Positions 55,185 through 64,000 of a DNA stretch of 64,000 bases are shown piece after piece. Position 1 is the first letter of the stretch, and each line of letters begins with the position of its first letter. Under the pieces are notes generated by a model. That model was not told the DNA's origin, made no database searches, and worked only from the letters and a program-made list of their open reading frames with translations. The stretch is from assembly GCF_000003195.3 (NCBI RefSeq), contig NC_012873.2:19391161-19455160 (forward strand), in the 5' to 3' direction. Source of the stretch: Sorghum bicolor. Lineage: Eukaryota; Streptophyta; Magnoliopsida; Poales; Poaceae. Made by a program: the position numbers and the translations under genes.

Positions 55185-55335
55185 CTGTAGCCATGGAAAC
55201 AAAAAGAAGTCACTGTCTCAGACACATATGTACTCTTAGAACTGAATAGGGAGAAGAAAGCATGAGCAAGCAATTAACACTCAACAGAGTCCAGCTCCCA
55301 GTGCAATTGACATCCTATACCCTAGGGTAATGGTG

Positions 55336-55340
55336 TAGCT
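55336..55340. repeat. Target-site duplication of the copia element (left)
   Basis: GTAGC, repeated at 63350-63354. Confidence 0.93.
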
Positions 55341-55944
55341 GTTGGATTTATTATGGGTTAGACCCATTTAGATTTAATAAATCAATAAACTCTATGGTGT
55401 GTAATTATGGACAATATATATTATACCAATCAGGGAGCAAGTCCAAGGGTTGGAGTGGCAGGCTGATGGTACGGGAGTTTCAACTCAATTATGTGGGAGT
55501 TTCAACTCATTATCTACGGGTGTTTCGATAATTAATTGAGGGAGTTTCAACTCCGCGTGAAAACCCTTCAGATGCCCGTCTCCTCAGCCGCCAGCAGGGG
55601 AGTCCCTTCCCCTCCTCTCCTCTCCAGCCACAAGGATAAATAGGAGACTCATCTCTTTGGTACAACAAGAGAGAATACTCAGGATCACAGTTGCGTTGCA
55701 AAGTAGGAATCCCCATCTCGTAACTTCGCGCGCACAGAGGAGCGAGAGGGCAGGTGCCTCCGGAGCCCTTGCCGTTCGAGACCATGCATGAGGGATGGGC
55801 AATTAGGTCTTTGGGGAGCGTCTACACGACTGCCCAACTCCATTGCTGCTGTTCATCTTCTTCCCAGAGGTCTCTTGGTGTTGTCGGTCACCGTCTTCTC
55901 CTTCCCGGTGATTGGTTCGCCGTCTTCACCTTTGTCTCTACTCC

Positions 55945-57295
55945 GGAATGCTACACCCCAGCTGTACAGGAAGCTATTATAAGATAATTTTCAGACTTTG
56001 ATCTTTGTAATGCTTTTCTTAATTCACTCATATCAACCATGTTTGTTACTTGCTTGCTAGACTCGGATGGAAAATGAGCTATCTACAACAACAGAAGGTG
56101 AAGAACTTAAGTCTGCAGCTCAAGTTGTTTCCGATGTGCTTGCTGAGAGCACCAAGAAGAATAAGTTCTTGCAGAATGTGGGGTTCCAGAACGCCTCGCG
56201 TAGATCCAGTGCGCGGAGCACCGAGACAGAACTGGAAGCGGAGAGAAGGACCAATGCTGAGCTTCGTGCGCAGGTGGCTGATTTGTCAAATAAAGTGCAA
56301 GAATCTGAGCAGGCAAGGATTGTGGATCGAGAGGAGATGAAGAGGAGTCAATCTGCGATGGAAGCAAAACTTAATCTTTTGGTCCGTCAAAATTGACCAA
56401 ACTAAGACATGAATGGTGCATACCTTTTGCCACTTACTAAATGCATTTTGCTGCTGCTAACTTGTCAAGTCAATTTTGACCAAGTTAAGTCATATATGGC
56501 GGTATATGTTTTGGTGCTGCTGCTTCCAGTTTGCTGTTCTGGCTGGATTCACCAAGCTGCTGGTTTTTTTCCATTTGTTGAAGTTTGTGTTGATGGCTTG
56601 TGCCATGGTAAAGTGTAAGATTGTATGCACTTTTGTATGGTAACAATTGTTGGGTGAAGAATTGTGTAATGTGATGTTGGATGAAAATTTATGTGATATG
56701 TTGTTGGATGGAAATATGATGTTTTTATTTAATGTGCTGGTACAGTAATTACTAGTGCTCTGTGTATATGGGCTGAATGTTTCAAAATGAGCTATGTATA
56801 TGGGCTATATGTGCTGTACTAATGGGCTGAAAAATGGGCTTAAAAGTAGTGATGAATATGGGCTGCAATATGCTGAAATAGGCCTGCGAAAAAGGATAAA
56901 ATTTTGCTTTTAAAATGGCTCAAATTGGGCCAAATTTGCCCATCTAGTATTCTGGCCTGTTAACCAATAGGATGAGGTAGTGTCCACGTCATCATCCATG
57001 TCAGCAGCCTCGTAGGCATCTATGATGATGTAGCAATTCAACGGTGACGGTTTTTTTCCATCACAGGAAATGGGCTTGGGCTGGACTAAGTAGGCCTCGG
57101 GCTCTACCGTGACGGTTAAAAACCGTCACCGATTAAGGGAATCGGTGATGTTTTTTGATAAACCGTCACGAGAGTTAATAGGTGACGCTCAATCCGCGAT
57201 GTTATCTGAAACCGTCGCAGATCTTGGATAGCGATGGTTTTTTGGTGATCGGTGATGGAATTTTTCCATCACAGATTAACAGATTTTTTGTAGTG
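55945..57295 (+). mobile_element. CACTA fragment inserted in the copia 5' LTR
   Basis: The right end reads CACTACAAAAAATCTG on the minus strand and ends at 57295. TCC flanks it on both sides (55942-55944 and 57296-57298), the 3-bp duplication size of CACTA elements. The left end (GGAATGCTAC) does not read CACTA. The right subterminal part (57040-57290) is full of inverted GTGACGG/CCGTCAC motifs, a family different from the TTTGCCGAGGGC elements nearby. Confidence 0.82.
56050..56396 (+). pseudogene. Last exon of a CACTA Transposase_24-like gene
   Basis: After an acceptor-like TTGCTTGCTAG at 56060 a 109-codon frame (56067-56396) shows KSAAQVVSDVLAE and KKNKFLQNVGFQ followed by a Glu/Lys-rich coiled coil (AELRAQVADLSNKVQESEQA). 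This is the C-terminal pattern of plant Ptta/En/Spm (PF03004-like) transposase proteins. The catalytic TNP2 part is absent, so the piece cannot act alone. Confidence 0.65.
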
Positions 57296-57793
57296 TCCAT
57301 GGCGATCGAGGAAGGACAAAGTTCTGGAAATCTGAATGCATGAGTCTTAGGGTCTGATCTGTTCGTCTTCCCTCAGTTTTATGTCGCTCTGTCTCTGCTT
57401 GTTTCAGTAGCTCTGTCGTGCAGGTTCAGTTGTGTCATATCTGTTTCAGTATGTCTGTTTCATCGTTTCGCAAGATATCTGTTGTCTGTTCCTGCTATGT
57501 TTAAGTTCTATGTATATGCCTCTGTTCTACAATTCTATTGTTTCGCTAGTATCTACTTGTCTGTTTCAGTACATCTGTTTATCTATTTCGATAGCTATAT
57601 TATGTTTTGTACTGTTACAGAAAGTTATATACAATGCCATGTTTTGATGTTTGCTATGCTTTATGGATCATATTTACATGTCGTAATGATGATTCATGTC
57701 ATACTTATATTTATCAATAATATCATATATGTCATCATCATATTGTTAATTTATGGAATTAAAATGACATGGAAATTGCCTAATAATCTAACA

Positions 57794-58690
57794 ATCCAAA
57801 AACCTAAATATAGGCATTTTTCTGTCAGGGGTTTTGCTGTCGTGTTGAAACCTGATCCTTTTGATGGCAAAAACTTCTTGATGTTGAAAGCTAAGATGGA
57901 ATTGTGGCTAACTGCTATGTCATGTTATCATGCCGCTGAGGGCAAGCCTGCTAACTTATCTCCTGAGGATGAGGCTAAGTTTAAGGCTGATGACAACCTC
58001 TTTCGAGGTGCAGTGATTAGCGCACTTGATCCAAAATTCCAGAAAAGCTACATAATTCTTCCAAGCGGGAAAGAATTATGGGATGCTCTTGTGGCTAAGT
58101 TTAGAGTTACTAACGCTGGTACTGAACTGTATCCTATGGAGCAGTTGTATGACTACAAGATGGTTGAGAACCATTCTGTAGTGGAACAAGCTCATGAGAT
58201 TCAGGCACTGGCTAAGGAACTTGAACTTTTCCCTTGTCCCCTGCCTGACAAGTTTGTGGCTGGCGGTATTATCGCCAAGTTACCACCTTCTTGGAAGGAA
58301 TTTGCTACTTCTCTCAAACACAAGAGGCAAGAGTTCAATGTTGAGGAACTCATTGGTACTCTTGATGTTGAGGAGAGGGCGAGAGCAAAAGATAATGGGA
58401 AAGGTGTTGAGCCTTCTACTGCCATTGTGGTGCAGAAGAAATTCCACAAGTTTAACAAGAAGAAAAAACAGAAAAAGAAAGAGAACAATCATAAGCCCAA
58501 TCAATCCACTCAATTCAAGAAAACTACCAACAATAACAAGAAGAAGGGAGGCTGCTTTGTTTGTGGCAGTGAGGAACACTGGGCAAGTGAGTGCCCAGAT
58601 CGCAAGTTCTTCCAAGGGAAGAAATCAGCTAATGTTGTAATCACTGAGACTGTAGGAACATATGGGTATGGTAATTATTTGCCATATGTT
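57794..58690 (+). CDS. Copia Gag
   Basis: The open frame runs in from the LTR, and the codons from about 57850 on resemble copia Gag (KPDPFDGKNFLMLKAKMELWL, MVENHSVVEQAHEIQALAKELE, DKFVAGGIIAKLPPSWKEFATSLKH). A Lys-rich stretch and a CCHC zinc knuckle CFVCGSEEHWASEC follow near 58555-58596. No ATG lies between the LTR end and the Gag domain; the nearest is in the LTR at 57763. So the natural start and leader have been lost or altered. Confidence 0.82.
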
Positions 58691-59764
58691 CTTTCAGTTT
58701 GTAATTCACCTGAGTGGTGGATGGATAGTGGTGCAAATATACATGTGTGTGCTGATGTTTCCTTGTTTGCCACTTACCAGATCCGGAGGTCTGGTGCCTT
58801 GTTGATAGGAAATGGGTCGCGTGCTCATATTCTTGGTGTTGGTACGGTCATTCTGAAGTTTACTTCGGGGATGACGGTGCCATTGAAGAGCGTGCAACAT
58901 GTGCCCTCTATCAAGAAAAATCTTGTTAGTGCTTCTATGCTATGTCGAGATGGTTATAGAGTTGTCCTTGAATCGAACAAATGTGTTGTGTCGAAACATG
59001 GATCTTCTGTTGGTAAAGGATATGATTGCGGAGGTTTGTTCTGCTTATCTCTACATGATGTGTGTAATAAACTAGTGAATTCTGTTGATATTTCTGATGA
59101 GTCGGATTTATGGCATTCACGGTTTTGTCACGCAAGTTATGGCAGTCTTATGCGGTTAGCAAATCTGAATTTAATTCCTAAATTTAACTTGGTCAATAAA
59201 TCTAAGTGCCATGTATGCGTTGAATCAAAACAACCCCGCAAGCCTCATAAGGCTGCTGAGGCGAGGAACTTGGCACCTCTAGAACTTATTCATTCCGATT
59301 TGTGCGAAATGAATGGTATTTTGACTAAAGGCGGTAAAAGATACTTTATCACATTCATAGATGACTCCACTAGATTTTTCTATGTGTATCTCTTAAAAAC
59401 AAAGGATGAAGCGCTCCATTATTTTAAGGCCTATAAAGCTGAAGTTGAAAACCAACTAGAGAGGAAAATAAAACATTTAAGGTCTGATAGAGGTGGAGAA
59501 TATTTCTCAAATGATTTTGATGAATTTTGTGTGGAACACGGTATTATTCATGAGAGGACATTGCCATTCTCACCACAATCCAATGGGATTGCTGAAAGGA
59601 AAAACCGCACTTTAACAGAGTTGGTGAATGCCATGTTAAATACAGCGGGATTATCCAAGGAATGGTGGGGTGAGGCAATTTTGACCGCGTGTCATGTCCT
59701 AACAGAGTTCCTACTAAAAACCAAGAGATCACTCCATTCGAGGAATGGGAAAAGAAGAGAATAA
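58691..59764 (+). pseudogene. Copia protease and integrase, frameshifted at the end
   Basis: Protease WWMDSGANIHVCA (DSG active site) near 58720. The integrase zinc part LWHSRFCHASYGSL ... CHVCVESKQ lies at 59108-59235. The core has LIHSDLCEMNG (first Asp), LRSDRGGEYFSNDF (second Asp) and NGIAERKNRTL (Glu). The frame is lost near 59700 and resumes in another phase. Continuous with Gag upstream as one polyprotein. Confidence 0.88.
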
Positions 59765-60057
59765 ATCTTTCATATTTACGCACCTGGGGTTGTTTGGCAA
59801 AGGTGAATGTGCCAATTAACAAGAAGCGTAAATTAGGACCTAAAACTATTGATTGTATTTTCCTTAGTTATGCTTTCTACAACGTTGGATATAGGTTCTT
59901 AATTATAAAATCTAATGTGCCTGATATGTATGTTGATACTATCATGGAATCGAGAGACGCTACATTTTTTGACAATGAGTTTCCCATGAAAAATACACCT
60001 AGTAAAATAAGTCATGAGCCTATAATACCCATGAGCAAGAATTGTCTATTCCTATAG
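59689..60057 (+). pseudogene. Copia integrase C-terminal part
   Basis: The frame after the shift starts NRVPTKNQEITPFEEWE and contains YLRTWGCLAKVNVP and TIDCIFLSYAFYNVGYRF, standard for the copia integrase tail. It ends at a stop at 60055-60057. Confidence 0.82.
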
Positions 60058-60838
60058 ATCATGCTGAGGAGACTCACATGCACATCCCAGAGGAGGATGA
60101 CACTATAGTCACTCGAAAGAGCAAGAGACAGAGGATTGCAAAATCCTTTGGTGATGACTTTATAGTGTACCTTGTGGAAGACACGCCAACTACCATTGTT
60201 GAGGCATATTCCTCTCCTCATGTCGATTTATGGAAGGAGGCAGTAAGGAGTGAGATGGAATCTATTATGTCCAATGGAACATGGGAGGTCGTTGACCGTC
60301 CCTATGGCTGTCAACCTATAGGCTGCAAATGGATCTTCAAGAAAAAGCTTAGGCCTGATGGTACAATTGAGAGGTACAAGGCAAGGTTGGTGGCCAAAGG
60401 ATACACCCAGAAAGAAGGGGAAGATTTCTTTGACACCTATTCACTTCGCTCGATTGACTACAATTCGCACTTTGATTGCCGTGGCAACTTCATACGGTCT
60501 TATTATTCATGAGATGGATGTTAAGACGGCTTTCCTTAATGGAGAGTTAGATGAGGAGATCTATATGGATCAGCCAGAAGGGTTCATTGCGGATGGTCAA
60601 GAAAGTAAGGTGTGTAGGCTGTTAAAGTCATTATATGGCCTAAAGAAAGCACCTAAGTAATGGCATGAAAAGTTTGATAGTACACTTATAGCTGATGGCT
60701 TTGTTGTGAATGAAGCTGACACTTGTGTGTATTATCGATATGGTGGGGGTGAGGCTGTTATGCTATGCCTTTATGTTGATGACATTTTGATCTTCGGATC
60801 TAATCTCAATGTGATTGAGGAAACTACTATCGAGTAAT
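60058..60838 (+). pseudogene. Copia reverse transcriptase, several breaks
   Basis: WEVVDRPYGCQPIGCKWIFKK and RYKARLVAKGYTQ are in one frame. After a shift near 60440 come MDVKTAFLNGELDEEIYMDQ and LLKSLYGLKKAPK. A TAA at 60658-60660 precedes WHEKFDSTL, and the catalytic LYVDDILIF follows near 60769-60795. Catalytic aspartates remain but the frame is broken at least three times. Confidence 0.88.
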
Positions 60839-61712
60839 TTTGATATGAAAGATTTGGGAGAAGCTGATTAACATCAAGCTCATCATAGAAGGTGATGGTG
60901 GGGTAACTTTGTTACAATCCCATTATGCGGAAAAGGTATTAAGTCACTTTGGGTTTAGTGACTATGATCCTGCTCCCACACCTTATGACCCTAGTGTGCT
61001 ATTGAGGAAAAATCAAAGAATAGCAAGGGATCAATTAACATACTCCCAGATCATTGGCTCGCTTATGTACCTTGCGAGTGCAATGAGACCAGATATTTTA
61101 TATGCTGTGAGCAAGCTGAGTCGGTTTGTATCAAAACCGGGCAATGATCACTGGCGTGCTCTTGAGAGAGTGTTGCGCTACCTAAAAGGGACTATGTCCT
61201 ATGGTATTCACTATACCGGAAACCCTAGAGTGTTGGAAGGCTATTGTGATGCCAACTGGATCTCTGATGTTGATGAGCTTTATGCCATGAGCGGATATAT
61301 GTTCCTGCTTGGAGGTGGTGCTGTTTCCTAGAAGTCTTGCAAGCAGACTATCTTAATGAAGTCTACAATGGAAGCAGAACTCACAGCATTAGACACTGCT
61401 GGGGCTGAGGCCGAGTGGCTTCGTGAACTCCTGATGGATTTACCGGTAGTTGAAAAACCGATACCGGCTATATCCATGAACTGTGACAACCAAACTGTGA
61501 TTACTAAAGTCAACAGTTCCAGGAATAACATGAAGTCTACAAGGCATGTTAAGAGACGATTAAAATCTGTCAGAAAGTTGAAAACCTCCAGAGTTATAAT
61601 GGTGGACTATGTCCATACGTCGAATAATCTGGCAGATCAATTCACTAAGGGACTGTCACGTAATGTGATAGAAAGTGCATCGAGAGAGATGGGTATGAGA
61701 CCCACAAGTTAA
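60839..61712 (+). pseudogene. Copia RNase H
   Basis: SLMYLASAMRPDILYAVSKLSRF and ALERVLRYLKGT lead to GYCDANW (first catalytic Asp), KSTMEAELTAL (Glu) and CDNQTVITK (Asp). The end is STRHVKRRL...VDYVHTSNNLADQFTK. A TAG at 61329-61331 splits it, and a shift or deletion lies near 60840-60900. Confidence 0.86.
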
Positions 61713-62246
61713 TCTACTGTAGTAGTAACCTGCTCTATGTGATTGGAGATCCCATGAAGTAGAGTGGTGAAACAAGCTATGAGTAGATTGAGAGGAAAGT
61801 TCCCTTTTGAACCTATCCCTGATGTACAACTTTCCTTCTATAAGGCAGGTTGGTATTTACCTTAATGTATTCCAAGAGTCTAATACACATGAGATGTTGG
61901 CCTAGAGAACATCTTTTGAGGAAAACACCTATATGAGTCAGACTACTGGTCACAGTCTATGGGACTTAGGTAATCCCTAAATACTCATGAAAGGCACTGA
62001 AGTGTGACTTATATGCTTCAAACAGCAGGGATGCCTTGTGCAGCCAAGTATCAGCAAAGGGCTTGAGTGGACCTCATCTCGCATAAAACTGTCAATTCAA
62101 GGCATAGTCCATTGTTCAGTTGTGAGTGGGTGAAACTCTTGTTCTAGATGGATGTTCAACTTAACAGTCTCCATCAAAACACTGATATCTCAAAGAACTG
62201 TGGTTCTGATGCTTCATCATTACAAACCCTAGAGTTTGGTGGGGAT
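61713..62246 (+). other. Copia 3' untranslated region and polypurine tract
   Basis: No coding sequence. It ends in GTTTGGTGGGGAT before the LTR at 62247; a small stem CAAAC/GTTTG (62224-62239) lies next to it. Confidence 0.7.
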
Positions 62247-63349
62247 TGTTGGATTTATTATGGGCTAGACCCATTTAGATTTAATAAATCAATAAACTCT
62301 ATGGTGTGTAATTATGGATAATACATATTGTACCAATCAGGGAGCAAGTCCAAGGGTTGGAGTGGCAGGCTAATGGTACGGGAGTTTCAACTCAATTATG
62401 TGGGAGTTTCAACTCATTATCTGTGGGTGTTTTGATAATTAATTGAGGGAGTTTCAACTCCACGTGAAAACCCTTAAGATGCCCGTCTCCTCAGCCGCTA
62501 GCAGGGGAGTCCCTTCCCCTCCTCTCCTCTCCAGCCACAAGGATAAATAGGAGACTCATCTCTTTGGTACAACAAGAGAGAATACTCAGGATCACAGTTC
62601 CGTTGCAAAGTAGGAATCCCCATCTCGTAACTTCGCGGGCACGAAGGAGCGAGAGGGCAGGTGCCTCCGGAGCCCTTGCCGTTCGAGACCTTGCACGAGG
62701 GATGGACAATTAGGTTTTTGGGGAGCGTCTACGCGACTGCCCAACTCCATTACTGTTGTTCATCTTCTTCCCAGAGGTCTCTTGGTGTTGTCGGTCACCG
62801 TCTTCTCCTTCCCGGTGATTGGTTCGTCGTCTTCACCTTCGTCTCTACTCCTTGGCGATCGAGGAAGGACAAAGTTCTAGAAATCTGAATGCACGAGTCT
62901 CAGGGTATGATCTGTTCGTCTTCCCTCAGTTTTACGTCGCTTTGTCTCTACTTGTTTCACTAGCTCTGTCGTGCAGGTTCAGTAGTTGTGTCATATCTGT
63001 TTCAGTAGGTTTGTTTCATCGTTTCGCAAGATATCTATTGTCTGTTCCTGCTATGTTTAAGTTCTGCGTATATGCCTCTGTTCTACAGTTCTATTGTTTC
63101 GCTAGTATCTGCTTGTCTGTTTCAGTACATCTGTTTATCTGTTTCGATAGCTATATTATTTTTGGTACTGTTACAGAAAGTTATATACCATGCCTTGTTT
63201 TGATGTTTGATATGCTTTATGGATCATATTTACATGTCGTAATGATGATTCATGTTATACTTATATTTATCAATAATATCATATATGTCATCATCATATT
63301 GTTAATTTATGGAATTAAAATGACATGGAAATTGCCTAATAATCTAACA
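62247..63349 (+). repeat. 3' LTR of the copia element
   Basis: 1103 bp, uninterrupted; followed by GTAGC (63350-63354). Confidence 0.93.
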
Positions 63350-63473
63350 GTAGCTGTCTCTGAGAACATGAAAAATAGGATATTAGTCTGCAAAATTTCC
63401 TTCCTCTCAAGTAGCAGTTTGTTGTGACTTGTGAAAATCAAGGCAAATAGCATACTGGCGAATCCAACTTGAC

Positions 63474-63735
63474 CTAGGACAGCGGGTTCCACATGAACCC
63501 CACGAACTTGAAGATCTTGCTATCCTGCAGGCACACAGACACAGACACACACATCCATCATGTAAGCGGACCACCAGGAACCCATGAAAGGCCAAGGAGG
63601 CGGGCGGATTCCTTTTACCCGCTTCTCCTCCAGCTTGTTGGGCCCGAAGATGGTGAGGCGCTGCTCGGCCTGCTTCATGGAGAGACCCTGCGGGCTGCAT
63701 CACAGGTTCTCGAACACCTCCTCGATTGGTGCGTT
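63474..63735 (-). pseudogene. Plasma-membrane H+-ATPase N-terminal fragment (two exons)
   Basis: The minus-strand exon 63735-63619 encodes PIEEVFENL, GLSMKQAEQRLTIFGPNKL and EEKR of the cation-ATPase N-terminal domain of P3A proton pumps. An intron 63618-63525 (GTAAAAG...CTGCAG) separates it from exon 63524-63474, which gives KIFKFVGFMWNPLS. A TGA replaces the Arg codon after ENL, and a TAG replaces the Trp that normally follows NPLS, after which similarity ends. The full protein has roughly 950 residues, so this is about 5 percent of it. The retained intron shows it came from genomic DNA, not from mRNA. The acceptor of the first exon is not recognisable. Confidence 0.85.
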
Positions 63736-64000
63736 CAATTGGCAGAAAACCACACAAAAAGAAATAAAAGTAGAAAGAATGGGGCAGAAGTGGAAAAACA
63801 ACAAAAGTAACCAGCGGAGTGGAGCAACTGGGAAGAACTAAGAAGAACCTGGGCCGCAACGAGCGTAACCGCAGCGAGATCACGCAATCAGAGCACTGAA
63901 TCGACCAGTGCCCAGTGGGTGGGTGGGTGGAGGGGGGCAAGCGCTAGCGAATCGCGGCCGCCGACAAGATCAGGAAGTCCTGCCGACGAGATCGAGGCGG
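63736..64000. other. Right edge, unassigned
   Basis: Includes (TGGG)n near 63916-63930 and a GC-rich end. It could be upstream sequence of the H+-ATPase fragment, but no exon could be supported. Confidence 0.4.

Larger units (their letters stand above)
55341..57793 (+). repeat. 5' LTR of the copia element, split by a CACTA fragment
   Basis: LTR halves 55341-55944 and 57296-57793 align with 62247-63349. The insertion lies between CTACTCC and TGGCGATCG of the intact LTR. A GATAAATAGGAG TATA-like site is near 55634. Confidence 0.92.
55341..63349 (+). mobile_element. Ty1/copia LTR retrotransposon, decayed
   Basis: LTRs begin TGTTGGATTTATTATGGG and end AATCTAACA (55341-57793, enlarged by an inserted CACTA piece, and 62247-63349, 1103 bp), with GTAGC duplications. 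Domain order Gag, protease, integrase, reverse transcriptase, RNase H is that of Ty1/copia. Several frameshifts and stops disable it. No tRNA primer site is seen after the 5' LTR. Confidence 0.93.

Noticed and set aside
57432..57793. N-terminal extension of the copia Gag frame into the LTR, and the similar frame at 62819-63427
   Set aside because: This is LTR sequence present in both copies; the hydrophobic translation reflects T-rich DNA rather than a signal peptide.

Overview
The window is plant nuclear DNA, almost certainly from a grass and probably a panicoid/andropogonoid one. Supporting this are Tat/Retand, Athila-like and chromovirus Ty3/gypsy elements typical of grasses, CACTA transposons with the subterminal 'TTTGCCGAGGGC...CCCTCGGCAAAG' repeats common in sorghum- and maize-type genomes, tRNA-iMet and plant tRNA-Asp primer sites, and GT-AG introns. 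It is a repeat-dominated, gene-poor region. The only host gene that looks intact is a small two-exon plant defensin at 52401-52743.

Positions 1-42050 are the 3' part of one Tat/Retand Ty3/gypsy element (5' LTR off the left edge). Its gag-pol (1-6418) is riddled with stops and frameshifts and carries the dual RNase H typical of Tat. Downstream it bears a multi-exon ANTISENSE gene with a plant mobile domain (PMD) and its own TATA box. Two elements have landed in exons of that antisense gene. Element A (7599-15751, TSD CCCAT) is a minus-strand, RT-less Athila-like element. Element B (17525-40194, TSD CAAAC) is a minus-strand 4-kb-LTR chromovirus with chromodomain. Element C (23526-32100, TSD GCGCC), a second RT-less Athila-like element on the plus strand, is nested in the RNase H region of B. 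The Retand element itself sits inside a relic (D, 42051-43713) related to A and C. Order of insertion read from the nesting: D, then Retand, then A and B, then C into B.

Positions 43714-49506 are element E, a minus-strand Ty3/gypsy derivative without pol. It has a truncated 3' LTR, three degenerate ~181-bp tandem repeats, and an interstitial telomere-type (CCCTAAA) filler in its 5' LTR. At 49507-51994 lies a GC-rich stretch and then the right part of a CACTA element containing a ~0.9-kb foldback. The defensin follows, then the left end of a second CACTA at 53237.

From 53237 to the right edge there are minus-strand fragments of host genes: a receptor-like cytoplasmic kinase exon (55107-55184) and two N-terminal exons of a plasma-membrane H+-ATPase pseudogene (63474-63735). 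These are interrupted by a decayed Ty1/copia element (55341-63349, TSD GTAGC), whose 5' LTR is itself split by a CACTA fragment (55945-57295). The two host fragments may be cargo of the second CACTA element.

The most unusual cross-element signal is a perfect or near-perfect stem-loop directly upstream of the polypurine tract in all six Ty3/gypsy elements seen, with compensatory stem changes between elements.
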